Positions 7,593-15,716 of a stretch of DNA of 64,000 nt are shown piece after piece. The stretch is from an uncultured Ruminococcus sp. (GTDB lineage Bacteria; Bacillota; Clostridia; Oscillospirales; Ruminococcaceae): positions 62,001 through 126,000 of the forward strand of contig NZ_CAKSNX010000004.1 of NCBI RefSeq assembly GCF_934476685.1, written 5' to 3'. Both the position numbers and the translations under genes were made by a program. The notes under the pieces were generated by a model. The model saw nothing but the letters and a program-made list of their open reading frames with translations, searched no databases and was not told where the DNA came from. Every line of letters begins with the position of its first letter. The stretch's first letter is position 1.

Positions 7593-8374
7593 AATGTCAC
7601 CACCATTCCATTTCCCTCAGGTTTTGCTACCTCCAAAATATAATCACGGTTACGATCAAATTTGGTCAGTGAGTTTACAGCCGATCTTTCAGCCATGTCA
7701 GGTGTATTGTTTTCACGGCTGAGGTGTCCGAGAATAAATTTTGACACTCCGGACTTTACAAGTTCTGAAAGCTGATTTCCGCAGTCATCGTTAGACAAAT
7801 GCCCATTGTTCGATGCTATGCGCTGCTTTAAAACGTAAGGATAGCTTCCGTTAAGAAGCATTTTTTTATCATAATTTGATTCAAGCAGCACAAGCTCACA
7901 CTTCTTTAATTCAGAATCTATTTCATTAGTAACATACCCAAGATCGGTGCATACAGCACATTTCTTCCACGAAGGAGTTATTATACTGTAACCACAGCTT
8001 GCAGGCGTGTCGTGCGGTGTAGAAAATGCATAGACTGAATATCCGCCCACTTCATATTCCATATTATCTATTTCTATAAGCTCGCTGTTAGCGGAAACCT
8101 TATCTTCTTGAGCAAGTATTTCAAGATTTATTCTCTGAGCATATACAGGAATTCCGTATTTTTTTGTAAGCACTTTAAGTCCCTGAATATGGTCGCTGTG
8201 AGTGTGAGTAATAAAAATGCCCTGAACAGCTTTTGGCGATATGCCATTATTGTTCAGCGAATCGCATATTTTTTTGCAGGATACACCTGCGTCTATAAGT
8301 ATCCCGCAGTGTTCGTCACCTATATATGTACAATTACCGCTGCTTGATGAAAAAAGCGGATATATTCTAGCCAT
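7589..8374 (-). CDS. MBL-fold metallo-hydrolase, YycJ/WalJ type
   Basis: A metallo-beta-lactamase-fold hydrolase of 261 residues. PLFSSSSGNCTYI near the start and the metal site HTHSDHIQGL (about 55-64), with further His residues in GHLSNDDCG and ILGHLSRENN, match the YycJ (WalJ) family. That family is encoded with the WalRK system in Bacillus and is thought to act in DNA repair or cell-wall homeostasis as a nuclease. No WalRK genes are in the window. The gene is coupled to both neighbours: eight bases overlap with the phosphatase gene and four with rlmH. Confidence 0.9.
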   Translation of the reverse strand: MARIYPLFSSSSGNCTYIGDEHCGILIDAGVSCKKICDSLNNNGISPKAVQGIFITHTHSDHIQGLKVLTKKYGIPVYAQRINLEILAQEDKVSANSELIEIDNMEYEVGGYSVYAFSTPHDTPASCGYSIITPSWKKCAVCTDLGYVTNEIDSELKKCELVLLESNYDKKMLLNGSYPYVLKQRIASNNGHLSNDDCGNQLSELVKSGVSKFILGHLSRENNTPDMAERSAVNSLTKFDRNRDYILEVAKPEGNGMVVTF

Positions 8375-9188
8375 TAAAAATTTCCTCCAGATATTTAACT
8401 ACTCCATTTTCCGTGTTGGCGGCAATTACTTTGTCACATTTATCAAGCACCGCCTGATTTGCATTTTTTACAGCGATCCTCACATCTGATGCTCTGAACA
8501 TTGGCAGATCGTTTGTGTTGTCACCGAATACCGTGATTTTGTCGTATCCATATTTACTGCGCAGATATTTTATTCCATTCTCTTTTGAAGCGTTTGACGA
8601 GAATACTTCAAGATACCACATTTCATCACTGTAAATATCATTGTAATATGTGAGTTCAAGACCATTGATCTCTTTTAGTGCCTCACACATAGGCGCAAGC
8701 TTTTCTTTTGAATCTATAAAAGTGAAATAAATAACGTCATCAGATATTCCCATAAAATCATCTGTATTTTCAAATGCTTTATAATACTTGAATTTTCTTT
8801 GCTGATAAAAGCTTTCCATAGCTTTATTAGTTAGCTTTTCGTAGTATGTAAGCATCTCATTCTCGGCTATCGTATACATAAAAGCCGACAGTTCAAGTTC
8901 ACGCATTTTTGAAATAACAGTATTCTTTAAATCAGATGACAGCTTGTTTATCAAGTCATATTTGTGATGCACAGGATCATATATGAGAACACCGTTCATA
9001 AGTATCATCGGTATGCTCAATTCAATTCCGCCGATAATTTTTCTGACGGTTGCTATGGTCCTTGCTGTTGCGATAGTGAAATTTAATCCATTTTTTATCA
9101 GAGCATTGAGAGAATTTGCAGTATACTCTGAGATCTCAGCATTTTCATTCAGTAAAGTTCCATCAAGGTCAGATACAAAAAGCTCCAT
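8367..9188 (-). CDS. Cof-type HAD-superfamily phosphatase
   Basis: A cytoplasmic phosphatase of 273 residues with a type IIB cap. Motif I is FVSDLDGTLLNE (nucleophile Asp8). Motif IV is ITVFGDNTNDLPMFRASD near residues 215-232, and the conserved Lys lies between. Relatives hydrolyse sugar phosphates, flavin mononucleotide or pyridoxal phosphate; the substrate cannot be read from sequence. A GGAGG ribosome site precedes ATG 9188. It opens the leftward hydrolase-rlmH unit just after the murA terminator. Confidence 0.9.
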   Translation of the reverse strand: MELFVSDLDGTLLNENAEISEYTANSLNALIKNGLNFTIATARTIATVRKIIGGIELSIPMILMNGVLIYDPVHHKYDLINKLSSDLKNTVISKMRELELSAFMYTIAENEMLTYYEKLTNKAMESFYQQRKFKYYKAFENTDDFMGISDDVIYFTFIDSKEKLAPMCEALKEINGLELTYYNDIYSDEMWYLEVFSSNASKENGIKYLRSKYGYDKITVFGDNTNDLPMFRASDVRIAVKNANQAVLDKCDKVIAANTENGVVKYLEEIFNG

Positions 9189-9213
9189 TTTTCCTCCTTA
9201 ATATGAAATGGCT

Positions 9214-9246
9214 CAAAAAAGCAGTAATCGTTCAACGGTTACTGCT
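9214..9246 (-). terminator. Terminator of murA
   Basis: On the minus strand, AGCAGTAACCG pairs with CGATTACTGCT around a short loop (one mismatch) and is followed by six T residues. It lies 25 bases past the murA stop. Confidence 0.8.
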
Positions 9247-9270
9247 TGATCGTTCGTTATTTATAATATA

Positions 9271-10557
9271 TCAGCCGCTGAGCTTTACTGCTTCAACATC
9301 TGGCTTGATAACTCTCTTGATGTCTGCTCCCAATCCTCTGAGCTTTTCATCAATGTTTTCATATCCTCTTTCAATATAGAAAATATTATCTATCTCGGTC
9401 GTACCCTGAGCAGCAAGACCTGCGATTACCATTGCAGCACCTGCTCTAAGGTCTGTTGCGGAAACAGGCGCTCCCTTGAGCTGACCTACTCCCTGAATAA
9501 CTGCTACCTTGCCGTCAACAGAAATATCTGCTCCCATTCTGCGAAGTTCAGCAACATATCTGAAACGATTATCAAAAATATCATCTGTAACAATACTTGT
9601 TCCCTCTGCCATGGTCAGTAAAGTAGAAAACTGTGGCTGCATATCAGTAGGGAAGCCTGGGTGCGGCATAGTTTTGAGAGATGTTTTCATCAAAGGACCG
9701 TCAACCCATACATGAACGCTTTCATCGTTTTCCTCAACATGAACACCGCACTTGCGAAGTTTAACGGTGATAGATTCAAGATGCTTTGGTATAACATTAG
9801 CGATAGTTACATCACCTTTTGTGGCTGCGGCAGCTACCATATAAGTTCCTGCTTCGATCTGATCCGGAATAGTAGCATAAGTTACACCCTTAAGGTATTC
9901 AACACCTCTGATCTTGATAACGTCAGTACCTGCGCCTCTGATATCAGCGCCCATAGAGTTAAGAAAATTAGCAAGATCAACAATATGAGGCTCTTTTGCT
10001 GCATTTTCAATAACAGTCATACCTTTTGCCTTTACAGCGGCAAAGATAGCGTTCATCGTAGCACCAACAGTAACAAAATCAAAGTAGATCTGATTTCCGA
10101 TAAGAGAATCAGCCCATACATGATTTGAACCATTGATTATCTCGTCCTTTGCACCAAGCGCATTGAAAGCTTTCAAATGCTGGTCGATAGGTCTGTCACC
10201 TAAGTTGCATCCGCCTGGCATAGGAACATAAGCCTCATGGAAACGACCAAGAAGAGTGCCGAGAAAGTAGCTTGACGCACGCATTGTTCTCGCAAGTTCT
10301 TCCGGAACTTTTGGCTCGGTAATGCTTCTTGTATCAAAATAAACCGTGTTTCTGTCTTTTAACTGAATGTCTGCACCCATATCTCTGAGTATTTTCAGAC
10401 ATTTTGTGATATCGCTTATTTCAGGGACATTTTCAAGAATACAAGGTTCATCACAAAGAATAGTTGCTGCAACAAGTGCAACTGCGGCATTTTTAGCGCC
10501 GCTTATATTTACCGTACCACGGAGCGGAATACCTCCGTTGATGACGAATTTCTCCAA
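9271..10557 (-). CDS. murA: UDP-N-acetylglucosamine 1-carboxyvinyltransferase
   Basis: Transfers enolpyruvate from PEP to UDP-GlcNAc, the first committed step of peptidoglycan synthesis; it is the target of fosfomycin. I choose TTG 10557, eight bases after GGAG, giving 428 residues starting MEKFVINGG as in typical MurA. The GTG at 10566 overlaps the ribosome site. Visible motifs are SGAKNAAVALVAA (conserved Lys-Asn), RASSYFLGTLLGR, and PGGCNLGDRPID with the active-site Cys, so fosfomycin sensitivity would be expected. A late GFPTDMQPQ block is typical. Clostridia often carry two MurA paralogues and this could be either. Confidence 0.95.
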   Translation of the reverse strand: MEKFVINGGIPLRGTVNISGAKNAAVALVAATILCDEPCILENVPEISDITKCLKILRDMGADIQLKDRNTVYFDTRSITEPKVPEELARTMRASSYFLGTLLGRFHEAYVPMPGGCNLGDRPIDQHLKAFNALGAKDEIINGSNHVWADSLIGNQIYFDFVTVGATMNAIFAAVKAKGMTVIENAAKEPHIVDLANFLNSMGADIRGAGTDVIKIRGVEYLKGVTYATIPDQIEAGTYMVAAAATKGDVTIANVIPKHLESITVKLRKCGVHVEENDESVHVWVDGPLMKTSLKTMPHPGFPTDMQPQFSTLLTMAEGTSIVTDDIFDNRFRYVAELRRMGADISVDGKVAVIQGVGQLKGAPVSATDLRAGAAMVIAGLAAQGTTEIDNIFYIERGYENIDEKLRGLGADIKRVIKPDVEAVKLSG

Positions 10558-10603
10558 AATCAACACTCCTTAATGCACATCGGTATACAAATCTCTCTTT
10601 ATT

Positions 10604-10633
10604 ATCTTATTTACTTTTTCACCGTAAGTGCAA
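10604..10633 (-). promoter_or_regulatory. Possible promoter of murA
   Basis: On the minus strand TTGCAC (10628-10633), an 18-base spacer and TAAGAT (10604-10609). It is only a fair match and is offered because murA needs its own promoter after the upstream LCP terminator. Confidence 0.35.
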
Positions 10634-10910
10634 TTTAATGATTATATATAGGCAGAGGATAGCGCACAAAAAACTCGTTATCCTACATCAAAGTCTTAAC
10701 ATTAATACTTATTTATTGTATCATAATCTAAGAAAAAAATCAATAGTTAAAGCTTCATTTTTAGAAAAAAAGGGATTTTTTTTGTATCTTTGTGCTTACA
10801 TATTACAATTATGTTACAAATCATTCGTATGTATGTTCGTTTTTAAGTAATATCGCAGTTTCTGGTATTGGATTTTTTTTATGAGTACAAATATCTTCTC
10901 TTATGTATAT
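10634..10910. other. AT-rich spacer without a recognisable gene
   Basis: About 280 bases between the murA promoter region and the LCP terminator. One 70-codon rightward frame (10638-10850) has no ribosome site and an unconvincing composition. No RNA gene, repeat or conserved element was recognised. Confidence 0.5.
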
Positions 10911-10946
10911 ACAAAAAAAAGCAGGAATACATTGTGCATTCCCGCT
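10911..10946 (-). terminator. Terminator of the LCP-family gene
   Basis: On the minus strand AGCGGGAAT pairs with ATTCCTGCT (one G-T pair) and is followed by a run of eight T residues, just after the LCP stop codon. Confidence 0.85.
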
Positions 10947-10953
10947 GTGATGT

Positions 10954-12237
10954 TTAATACTGATCGTATATATTTTCGCCAAGATATCTTATGTTTGCAT
11001 TGAAGTCAATTCCGAGAACAGCCATTCCTCTGATAGTAAGATTCCACCATGTGTTGTCAGCAGGAACTCTGCACTGTACTCTGTCATATCCGAGATATGT
11101 TGGTGAGTCAAGTATCATAGAGAACAATTCGTCTTTCTGAAGATTTGTTGTGAGGTTAGGAAGGATCTCATCAAGCAGATCTCCAAGTTCAGTTATGCTG
11201 AGATCACTTGTATTTTCAATGATCTTTTCAAGTACTGTTCTCTGTCTTTCAGTTCTGCCGAAGTCAGTGCCAACGTATCTTATTCTTGAATATGCCAATG
11301 CCTGAGCGCCGTTAAGCTTATAATCTCCGCCTGATGACAGCTTGTATTTGTCACCGTTCTTTACTTTATTAAGGTACATATTGAGATATTCGACTTCATC
11401 ATCATTTACATGGATATCAACGCCGCCTACAAGGTCAACGACTTTTGTGAATGAGCTGAAGTTTACCTGAACGTACTTGTCGATCGGTATTTTGAAGTTT
11501 GACTCAATAGTGTCTATCAGCAGATCAGGTCCGCCGTATGCATAAGCGTGATTAAGTCTTGTATATTCAACGCCCGGAATGCTTACATATGTATCTCTCA
11601 AGAAAGAGGTCATGATGATCTTTTTAGTCGAATCATTGATCGAAACAAGTATCATGCTGTCCGATCTTCCACGGCTGTTCACATCTCTTGCGTCTGTTCC
11701 GATAAGAAGAATATTAGTTACGTTTTCATCATTAAAGTCGTAGTTATAAACTTCTTCGGTAGTTGATACTGTTGTGTTTTCAGTAACATTTGAACTCTTG
11801 CTGCTGTCTGACTTCTTTGAGCTGTCAGATTTGCTTTCTGTGTTTTTCTTGATCTGCTCTTCAAGTGAATCAATATCCTCCTGCGGAGAGTCAGGTTCAG
11901 AAGTAATATCATCGTCAGGCTCTATCGAAGATAAAATCTCGTAACTGCTGTTATCATCAACGATATTGACCTTGTTGATATAGTGATAAATAACACCGAC
12001 TCCTATGCCGACCACAGCACCGGCAAGAACCAAGATAATAAGTAAAACTATCAGCAGAACTCTTAGCTTGCTGCTCTTTTTCTTAGGCTTTTTTTTGCTT
12101 TTGCTGCTTTTATCCGAACTTTTTTCGTCCTCTTTAAGCTTTCCGTCAGGATCGTTGATATCATAAAGCATTCTGCTTTCAGAATCAGATTCATCTATCA
12201 GAGCAGCTTTACTGTTTTGCTTTTTCTCATCTGACAT
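10954..12237 (-). CDS. LytR-CpsA-Psr (LCP) family cell-wall glycopolymer ligase
   Basis: LCP enzymes move teichoic-acid-like or capsular polymers from lipid carriers onto peptidoglycan at the outer membrane face. Of the 427 residues, 1-58 are charged and cytoplasmic with a Ser/Lys-rich stretch. One membrane segment spans about 59-88. A Ser/Asp/Glu-rich extracellular linker runs to about 165, and the LCP catalytic domain covers about 170-340. The domain shows NILLIGTDARD, GRSDSMILVSI and SFLRDTYVSIPG, with the Arg and Asp residues that bind pyrophosphate and metal. A strong AAGGAGG site precedes the ATG. It could attach the polysaccharide encoded at 54-64 kb; that link is inference. Confidence 0.93.
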   Translation of the reverse strand: MSDEKKQNSKAALIDESDSESRMLYDINDPDGKLKEDEKSSDKSSKSKKKPKKKSSKLRVLLIVLLIILVLAGAVVGIGVGVIYHYINKVNIVDDNSSYEILSSIEPDDDITSEPDSPQEDIDSLEEQIKKNTESKSDSSKKSDSSKSSNVTENTTVSTTEEVYNYDFNDENVTNILLIGTDARDVNSRGRSDSMILVSINDSTKKIIMTSFLRDTYVSIPGVEYTRLNHAYAYGGPDLLIDTIESNFKIPIDKYVQVNFSSFTKVVDLVGGVDIHVNDDEVEYLNMYLNKVKNGDKYKLSSGGDYKLNGAQALAYSRIRYVGTDFGRTERQRTVLEKIIENTSDLSITELGDLLDEILPNLTTNLQKDELFSMILDSPTYLGYDRVQCRVPADNTWWNLTIRGMAVLGIDFNANIRYLGENIYDQY

Positions 12238-12278
12238 AATTAGCCTCCTTTAACTTTCAAAACTTTTGCATATTTCTT

Positions 12279-12307
12279 ATTATAACGTATAACCTTCGAT
12301 AAATCAA
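12279..12307 (-). promoter_or_regulatory. SigA promoter of the LCP gene
   Basis: On the minus strand TTGATT (12302-12307), a 17-base spacer and a perfect TATAAT (12279-12284), 42 bases upstream of the start codon. Confidence 0.8.
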
Positions 12308-12418
12308 GGATTTGTAAATAAATTTGTGCTATTTATTTGTTATTTTAGTTGTATCTTTAATGCAATATGTCAAAATATACAATATTAGTAGGATAAATTC
12401 AAAAAAAACGGAATACTC

Positions 12419-12447
12419 TTGACTATTTATACGAAAAATGTTACAAT
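12419..12447 (+). promoter_or_regulatory. SigA promoter of lysA
   Basis: TTGACT (12419-12424), a 17-base spacer and TACAAT (12442-12447). It is 46 bases upstream of the lysA ATG. No lysine riboswitch fits in the short leader. Confidence 0.8.
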
Positions 12448-12493
12448 AAACTATATATTAAAAGTATAAATTTAAGTCAAAGGAAGATTTAAA

Positions 12494-13771
12494 ATGAAAA
12501 AACCATTTATTACAAAGGAACAGGCGGAGGAAATCATTGCAAAGTATCCAACGCCTTTTCATATTTATGATGAAAAGGGAATAAGAGAAAATGCAAGAAA
12601 TCTTAATAAGGCTTTTAGTTGGAATAAAGGCTATAAAGAGTATTTTGCAGTAAAGGCTACGCCTAATCCATATATACTGAAAATTTTACAGGAAGAAGGC
12701 TGCGGAGTTGACTGCTCATCTCTTACTGAACTTATGATGAGCGAATGCTGCGGTTTTAAGGGCAGCGATATAATGTTTTCATCAAACGTTACACCAAAGG
12801 CTGACTTCCTTAAGGCAAGAGAACTTGGCGCATATATAAATCTTGACGATTTTACTCATATCGAATATCTTGATGAACTTTGCGGTATTCCTGAAACTAT
12901 CTGCTGCCGTTACAATCCGGGCGGACATTTTTCTATTGAAAATCAGATAATGGACAATCCCGGTGAGGCAAAGTACGGCTTTACCCACGATCAGATAATC
13001 GAAGGCTTTAAGATCCTTAAAGAAAAGGGTGCAAAGCATTTCGGAATCCATGCTTTTCTTGCATCAAATACAGTTTCAAATGCATATTATCCTAAGCTTG
13101 CAAGAATTCTTTTTGAGCTTGCTGTTGAACTTAAAGAAAAAACAGGCGCTGACATCAAGTTCATCAATCTTTCTGGCGGTGTAGGAATTGCCTATGAACC
13201 TGACAAGCCTCAGAATGACATTTTTGAGATCGGTGAAGGTGTGCACAAGGCATTTGATGAGATACTCGTTCCTGCAGGTCTTGGTGATGTTGCTATCTTT
13301 ACAGAGCTTGGCAGATATATGCTCGCTCCGTATGGTCACCTTATTACTACCTGCACTCATCATAAGCATACATATAAAGAGTATGTTGGCGTTGACGCTT
13401 GTGCCTGCAACCTTATGCGTCCTGCTATGTATGGTGCATATCATCATATAACCGTACTTGGAAAGGAAAATGCTCCTTGTGACCACAAGTACGATGTAAC
13501 AGGTGGACTTTGCGAAAATAATGATAAATTTGCAGTTGACAGAATGCTACCTGAGATAGATACAGGTGATATCCTTTGCATTCACGATACAGGCGCTCAT
13601 GGTTTCTCAATGGGTTATAACTATAATGGTAAGCTCCGTTCAGCTGAGATACTGCTCAAGGAGGACGGAACAACACAGCTTATCAGACGTGCTGAAACAC
13701 CTGCTGATTACTTTGCAACATTTGATTTTTCACACATACTTGATAAGTATTCAAAGGATAATAATGATTAA
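12494..13771 (+). CDS. lysA: Diaminopimelate decarboxylase
   Basis: A pyridoxal-phosphate enzyme (alanine racemase-like fold type III) that decarboxylates meso-diaminopimelate to L-lysine. The 425 residues match. FAVKATPNPYIL near residue 51 holds the PLP-binding Lys. HAFLASNTV contributes the PLP-ring His, GGVGIAYEP the glycine loop, ELGRYMLAPYG the phosphate and substrate contacts, and IHDTGAHGFSMGYNYNG the C-terminal active-site block. A GGAAG site precedes ATG 12494, and the gene is monocistronic between its own promoter and terminator. The related carboxynorspermidine decarboxylases are usually shorter. Confidence 0.92.
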   Translation: MKKPFITKEQAEEIIAKYPTPFHIYDEKGIRENARNLNKAFSWNKGYKEYFAVKATPNPYILKILQEEGCGVDCSSLTELMMSECCGFKGSDIMFSSNVTPKADFLKARELGAYINLDDFTHIEYLDELCGIPETICCRYNPGGHFSIENQIMDNPGEAKYGFTHDQIIEGFKILKEKGAKHFGIHAFLASNTVSNAYYPKLARILFELAVELKEKTGADIKFINLSGGVGIAYEPDKPQNDIFEIGEGVHKAFDEILVPAGLGDVAIFTELGRYMLAPYGHLITTCTHHKHTYKEYVGVDACACNLMRPAMYGAYHHITVLGKENAPCDHKYDVTGGLCENNDKFAVDRMLPEIDTGDILCIHDTGAHGFSMGYNYNGKLRSAEILLKEDGTTQLIRRAETPADYFATFDFSHILDKYSKDNND

Positions 13772-13785
13772 GTAAAGATGCTTAG

Positions 13786-13830
13786 ATCCACAGATACGCT
13801 GCTGTATCTGTGGATTTCTATTATTTTATT
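13786..13830 (+). terminator. Terminator of lysA
   Basis: ATCCACAGATAC (13786-13797) pairs perfectly with GTATCTGTGGAT (13804-13815) around a six-base loop, and a T-rich run follows. Confidence 0.9.
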
Positions 13831-13860
13831 TAATAAAATCTGAATTTGAGTAAAAAATGC

Positions 13861-13889
13861 TTGCAATCATGGCGAAAGTGTTGTATAAT
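13861..13889 (+). promoter_or_regulatory. SigA promoter of the gatCA-gatB/aspS unit
   Basis: TTGCAA (13861-13866), a 17-base spacer and a perfect TATAAT (13884-13889). The leader to gatC is about 55 bases and includes a small hairpin (13903-13920) but no T-box specifier or T-box sequence. Confidence 0.8.
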
Positions 13890-13950
13890 ATTATATTGAG
13901 TTGGTATGTAATTTCGTACCGCAGCTTACAAAGAAAGGTAAGGGGTTCTT

Positions 13951-14229
13951 ATGGATACAAATTTGGTTAAATATCTTGCCGAGCTTGGTAAATTGGAATT
14001 TTCTGATGAAGAGCTTGAAAAGGTTTCCGGTGAAATGACCGGCATTATCGATCTTATGGATACCATTAAAGAAATTGACGTTACTTATGATGATACTAAG
14101 GATAATCATAATGTTTATCTGAATGACATCAGAAAAGATGAAGTTGCAGCGTCAATGCCGACCGAAAAGGTTCTTCAGAATGCAGTAAATCAGAATAACT
14201 GCTTTGTAGTACCAAAGGTAGTAGAATAA
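13951..14229 (+). CDS. gatC: Asp-tRNA(Asn)/Glu-tRNA(Gln) amidotransferase subunit C
   Basis: The small subunit that clamps GatA and GatB together. It has 92 residues, begins with the typical LVKYLAELGKLEFSDEELEKV helix, and has the usual extended linker followed by NDIRKDEVAASMPTEKVLQNA and a C-terminal FVVPKVVE strand. It is first in the transcription unit, 20 bases ahead of gatA. The presence of an aspartyl-tRNA synthetase in the same unit suggests that the main task here is Asn-tRNA synthesis. Confidence 0.94.
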   Translation: MDTNLVKYLAELGKLEFSDEELEKVSGEMTGIIDLMDTIKEIDVTYDDTKDNHNVYLNDIRKDEVAASMPTEKVLQNAVNQNNCFVVPKVVE

Positions 14230-14249
14230 TATATAGAAGGGTAGTGTTA

Positions 14250-15701
14250 ATGTTGGATATTTCTTCAATGAATCTTCGTGAGATGCGTAAAGCTCTCGAC
14301 GAAAGATCCGTTTCATCGCAGGAGCTTACTAAAGAATATCTTGATAATATAAAGAAATATGACGATAAGCTTGAATGTTATATCACAGTTACCGAAGATA
14401 TAGCTATGGCTCAGGCTGAAAAAGCTCAGGCTGTTATTGATAAGGGCGAGGCTAAAGCGCTTACAGGTATCCCTATGGCTATAAAGGATAATATCTGTAC
14501 TGAGGGAGTAAGAACAACTTGTTCATCAAAGATACTTGAAAACTTTATTCCTCCTTATAATGCAACAGCTATGGAAAAGCTTGATTCTCAGAATATTGTT
14601 ATGCTCGGAAAAACTTCACTTGACGAGTTTGCAATGGGCGGTTCTACACAGACTTCCGCTTTTAAGAAAACTAAGAATCCTTATAATACAAACTGCGTTC
14701 CTGGTGGTTCTTCAGGCGGATCTGCTGCAGCAGTAGCCGCAGGACTTGCTCCGGCAGCACTTGGTACAGATACAGGCGGATCTATCAGACAGCCTTCTGC
14801 TTTCTGCGGCGTAACAGGTATCAAGCCAACATACAGCCGTGTTTCACGTTACGGTCTTGTTGCATTTGCATCATCACTTGACCAGATCGGACCTATCGCA
14901 AAGAACTCTGCTGACTGTGCAGTGATACTCAATCAGATCTGCGGATTTGATCCACATGACGGTACAAGCTCTAAAAATGCTGTTCCTGATTTTTCTGCTA
15001 AGATCGGTCAGTCACTTAAAGGTATGAAGATCGCTCTGCCTAAGGAATTTTATGCAGACGGTATTGAAGATGAGGTAAGAAATGCAGTTCTTAAGGCTGC
15101 GGATGAATATAAAGCAATGGGTACAGAGCTTGTTGAATGCTCGATGCCTTCACTTAAATATGCTGTTCCTTGCTATTATCTTCTTGCCTGTGCAGAGGCT
15201 GCGTCAAACCTTTCAAGATATGATGGTATCAAGTATGGTCACAGAACTGCAAAGGCTGACAGCTATGAAGAGCTTATTATAAAGTCACGTTCAGAAGGCT
15301 TTGGCGAAGAGGTCAAGAGAAGAATCCTTCTCGGTAACTACTGTCTTTCAAGCGGATATTATGACGCTTATTACAGAAAGGCTCTGGGACTCAGACAGCT
15401 TATCAGAAAAGAATATGATGATATTTTTGATAAGTGTGATGTTATCCTTACACCTACCACACCTGCTGTTGCATACAGCCCTGAAAAGACAGCTGACCCA
15501 GTACAGATGTATCAGGCTGATATTTGCACTGTAACAGTTAATATCGCAGGACTTCCTGCTGTATCTACTCCATGCGGATACAATGCAGAGGGTATGCCTA
15601 TCGGACTTTCAATAATCGGTAAGAAATTTGACGAGCAGACAGTTCTTCAGGTTTCAGACGCATATGAACAGGGCTTTATACCTGTTGCACCAAAGCTTTA
15701 A
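14250..15701 (+). CDS. gatA: Asp-tRNA(Asn)/Glu-tRNA(Gln) amidotransferase subunit A
   Basis: The glutaminase subunit of the amidase-signature family, which releases ammonia from glutamine and passes it to GatB. ATG 14250 is chosen because GAAGGG lies eight bases upstream; the in-frame GTG at 14244 is too close to it. The 483 residues match. The Ser-cisSer-Lys triad is visible: Lys in PMAIKDNICTEG, cis-Ser in GGSSGGSAAAVAAG, and nucleophile Ser in GTDTGGSIRQPSAFCG. The gene lies between gatC and the gatB fusion with 15 bases to the latter. Confidence 0.96.
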   Translation: MLDISSMNLREMRKALDERSVSSQELTKEYLDNIKKYDDKLECYITVTEDIAMAQAEKAQAVIDKGEAKALTGIPMAIKDNICTEGVRTTCSSKILENFIPPYNATAMEKLDSQNIVMLGKTSLDEFAMGGSTQTSAFKKTKNPYNTNCVPGGSSGGSAAAVAAGLAPAALGTDTGGSIRQPSAFCGVTGIKPTYSRVSRYGLVAFASSLDQIGPIAKNSADCAVILNQICGFDPHDGTSSKNAVPDFSAKIGQSLKGMKIALPKEFYADGIEDEVRNAVLKAADEYKAMGTELVECSMPSLKYAVPCYYLLACAEAASNLSRYDGIKYGHRTAKADSYEELIIKSRSEGFGEEVKRRILLGNYCLSSGYYDAYYRKALGLRQLIRKEYDDIFDKCDVILTPTTPAVAYSPEKTADPVQMYQADICTVTVNIAGLPAVSTPCGYNAEGMPIGLSIIGKKFDEQTVLQVSDAYEQGFIPVAPKL

Positions 15702-15716
15702 AAGGAGGAAAAGACA

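Noticed and set aside
10638..10850. Rightward 70-codon frame between murA and the LCP gene
   Set aside because: No ribosome site, low-complexity AT-driven composition and no recognisable family; it overlaps the murA promoter region.
13890..13950. Possible T-box or other riboswitch in the gatC leader
   Set aside because: Only a six-pair hairpin (13903-13920) is present; no T-box sequence, specifier loop or terminator, and the leader is too short.
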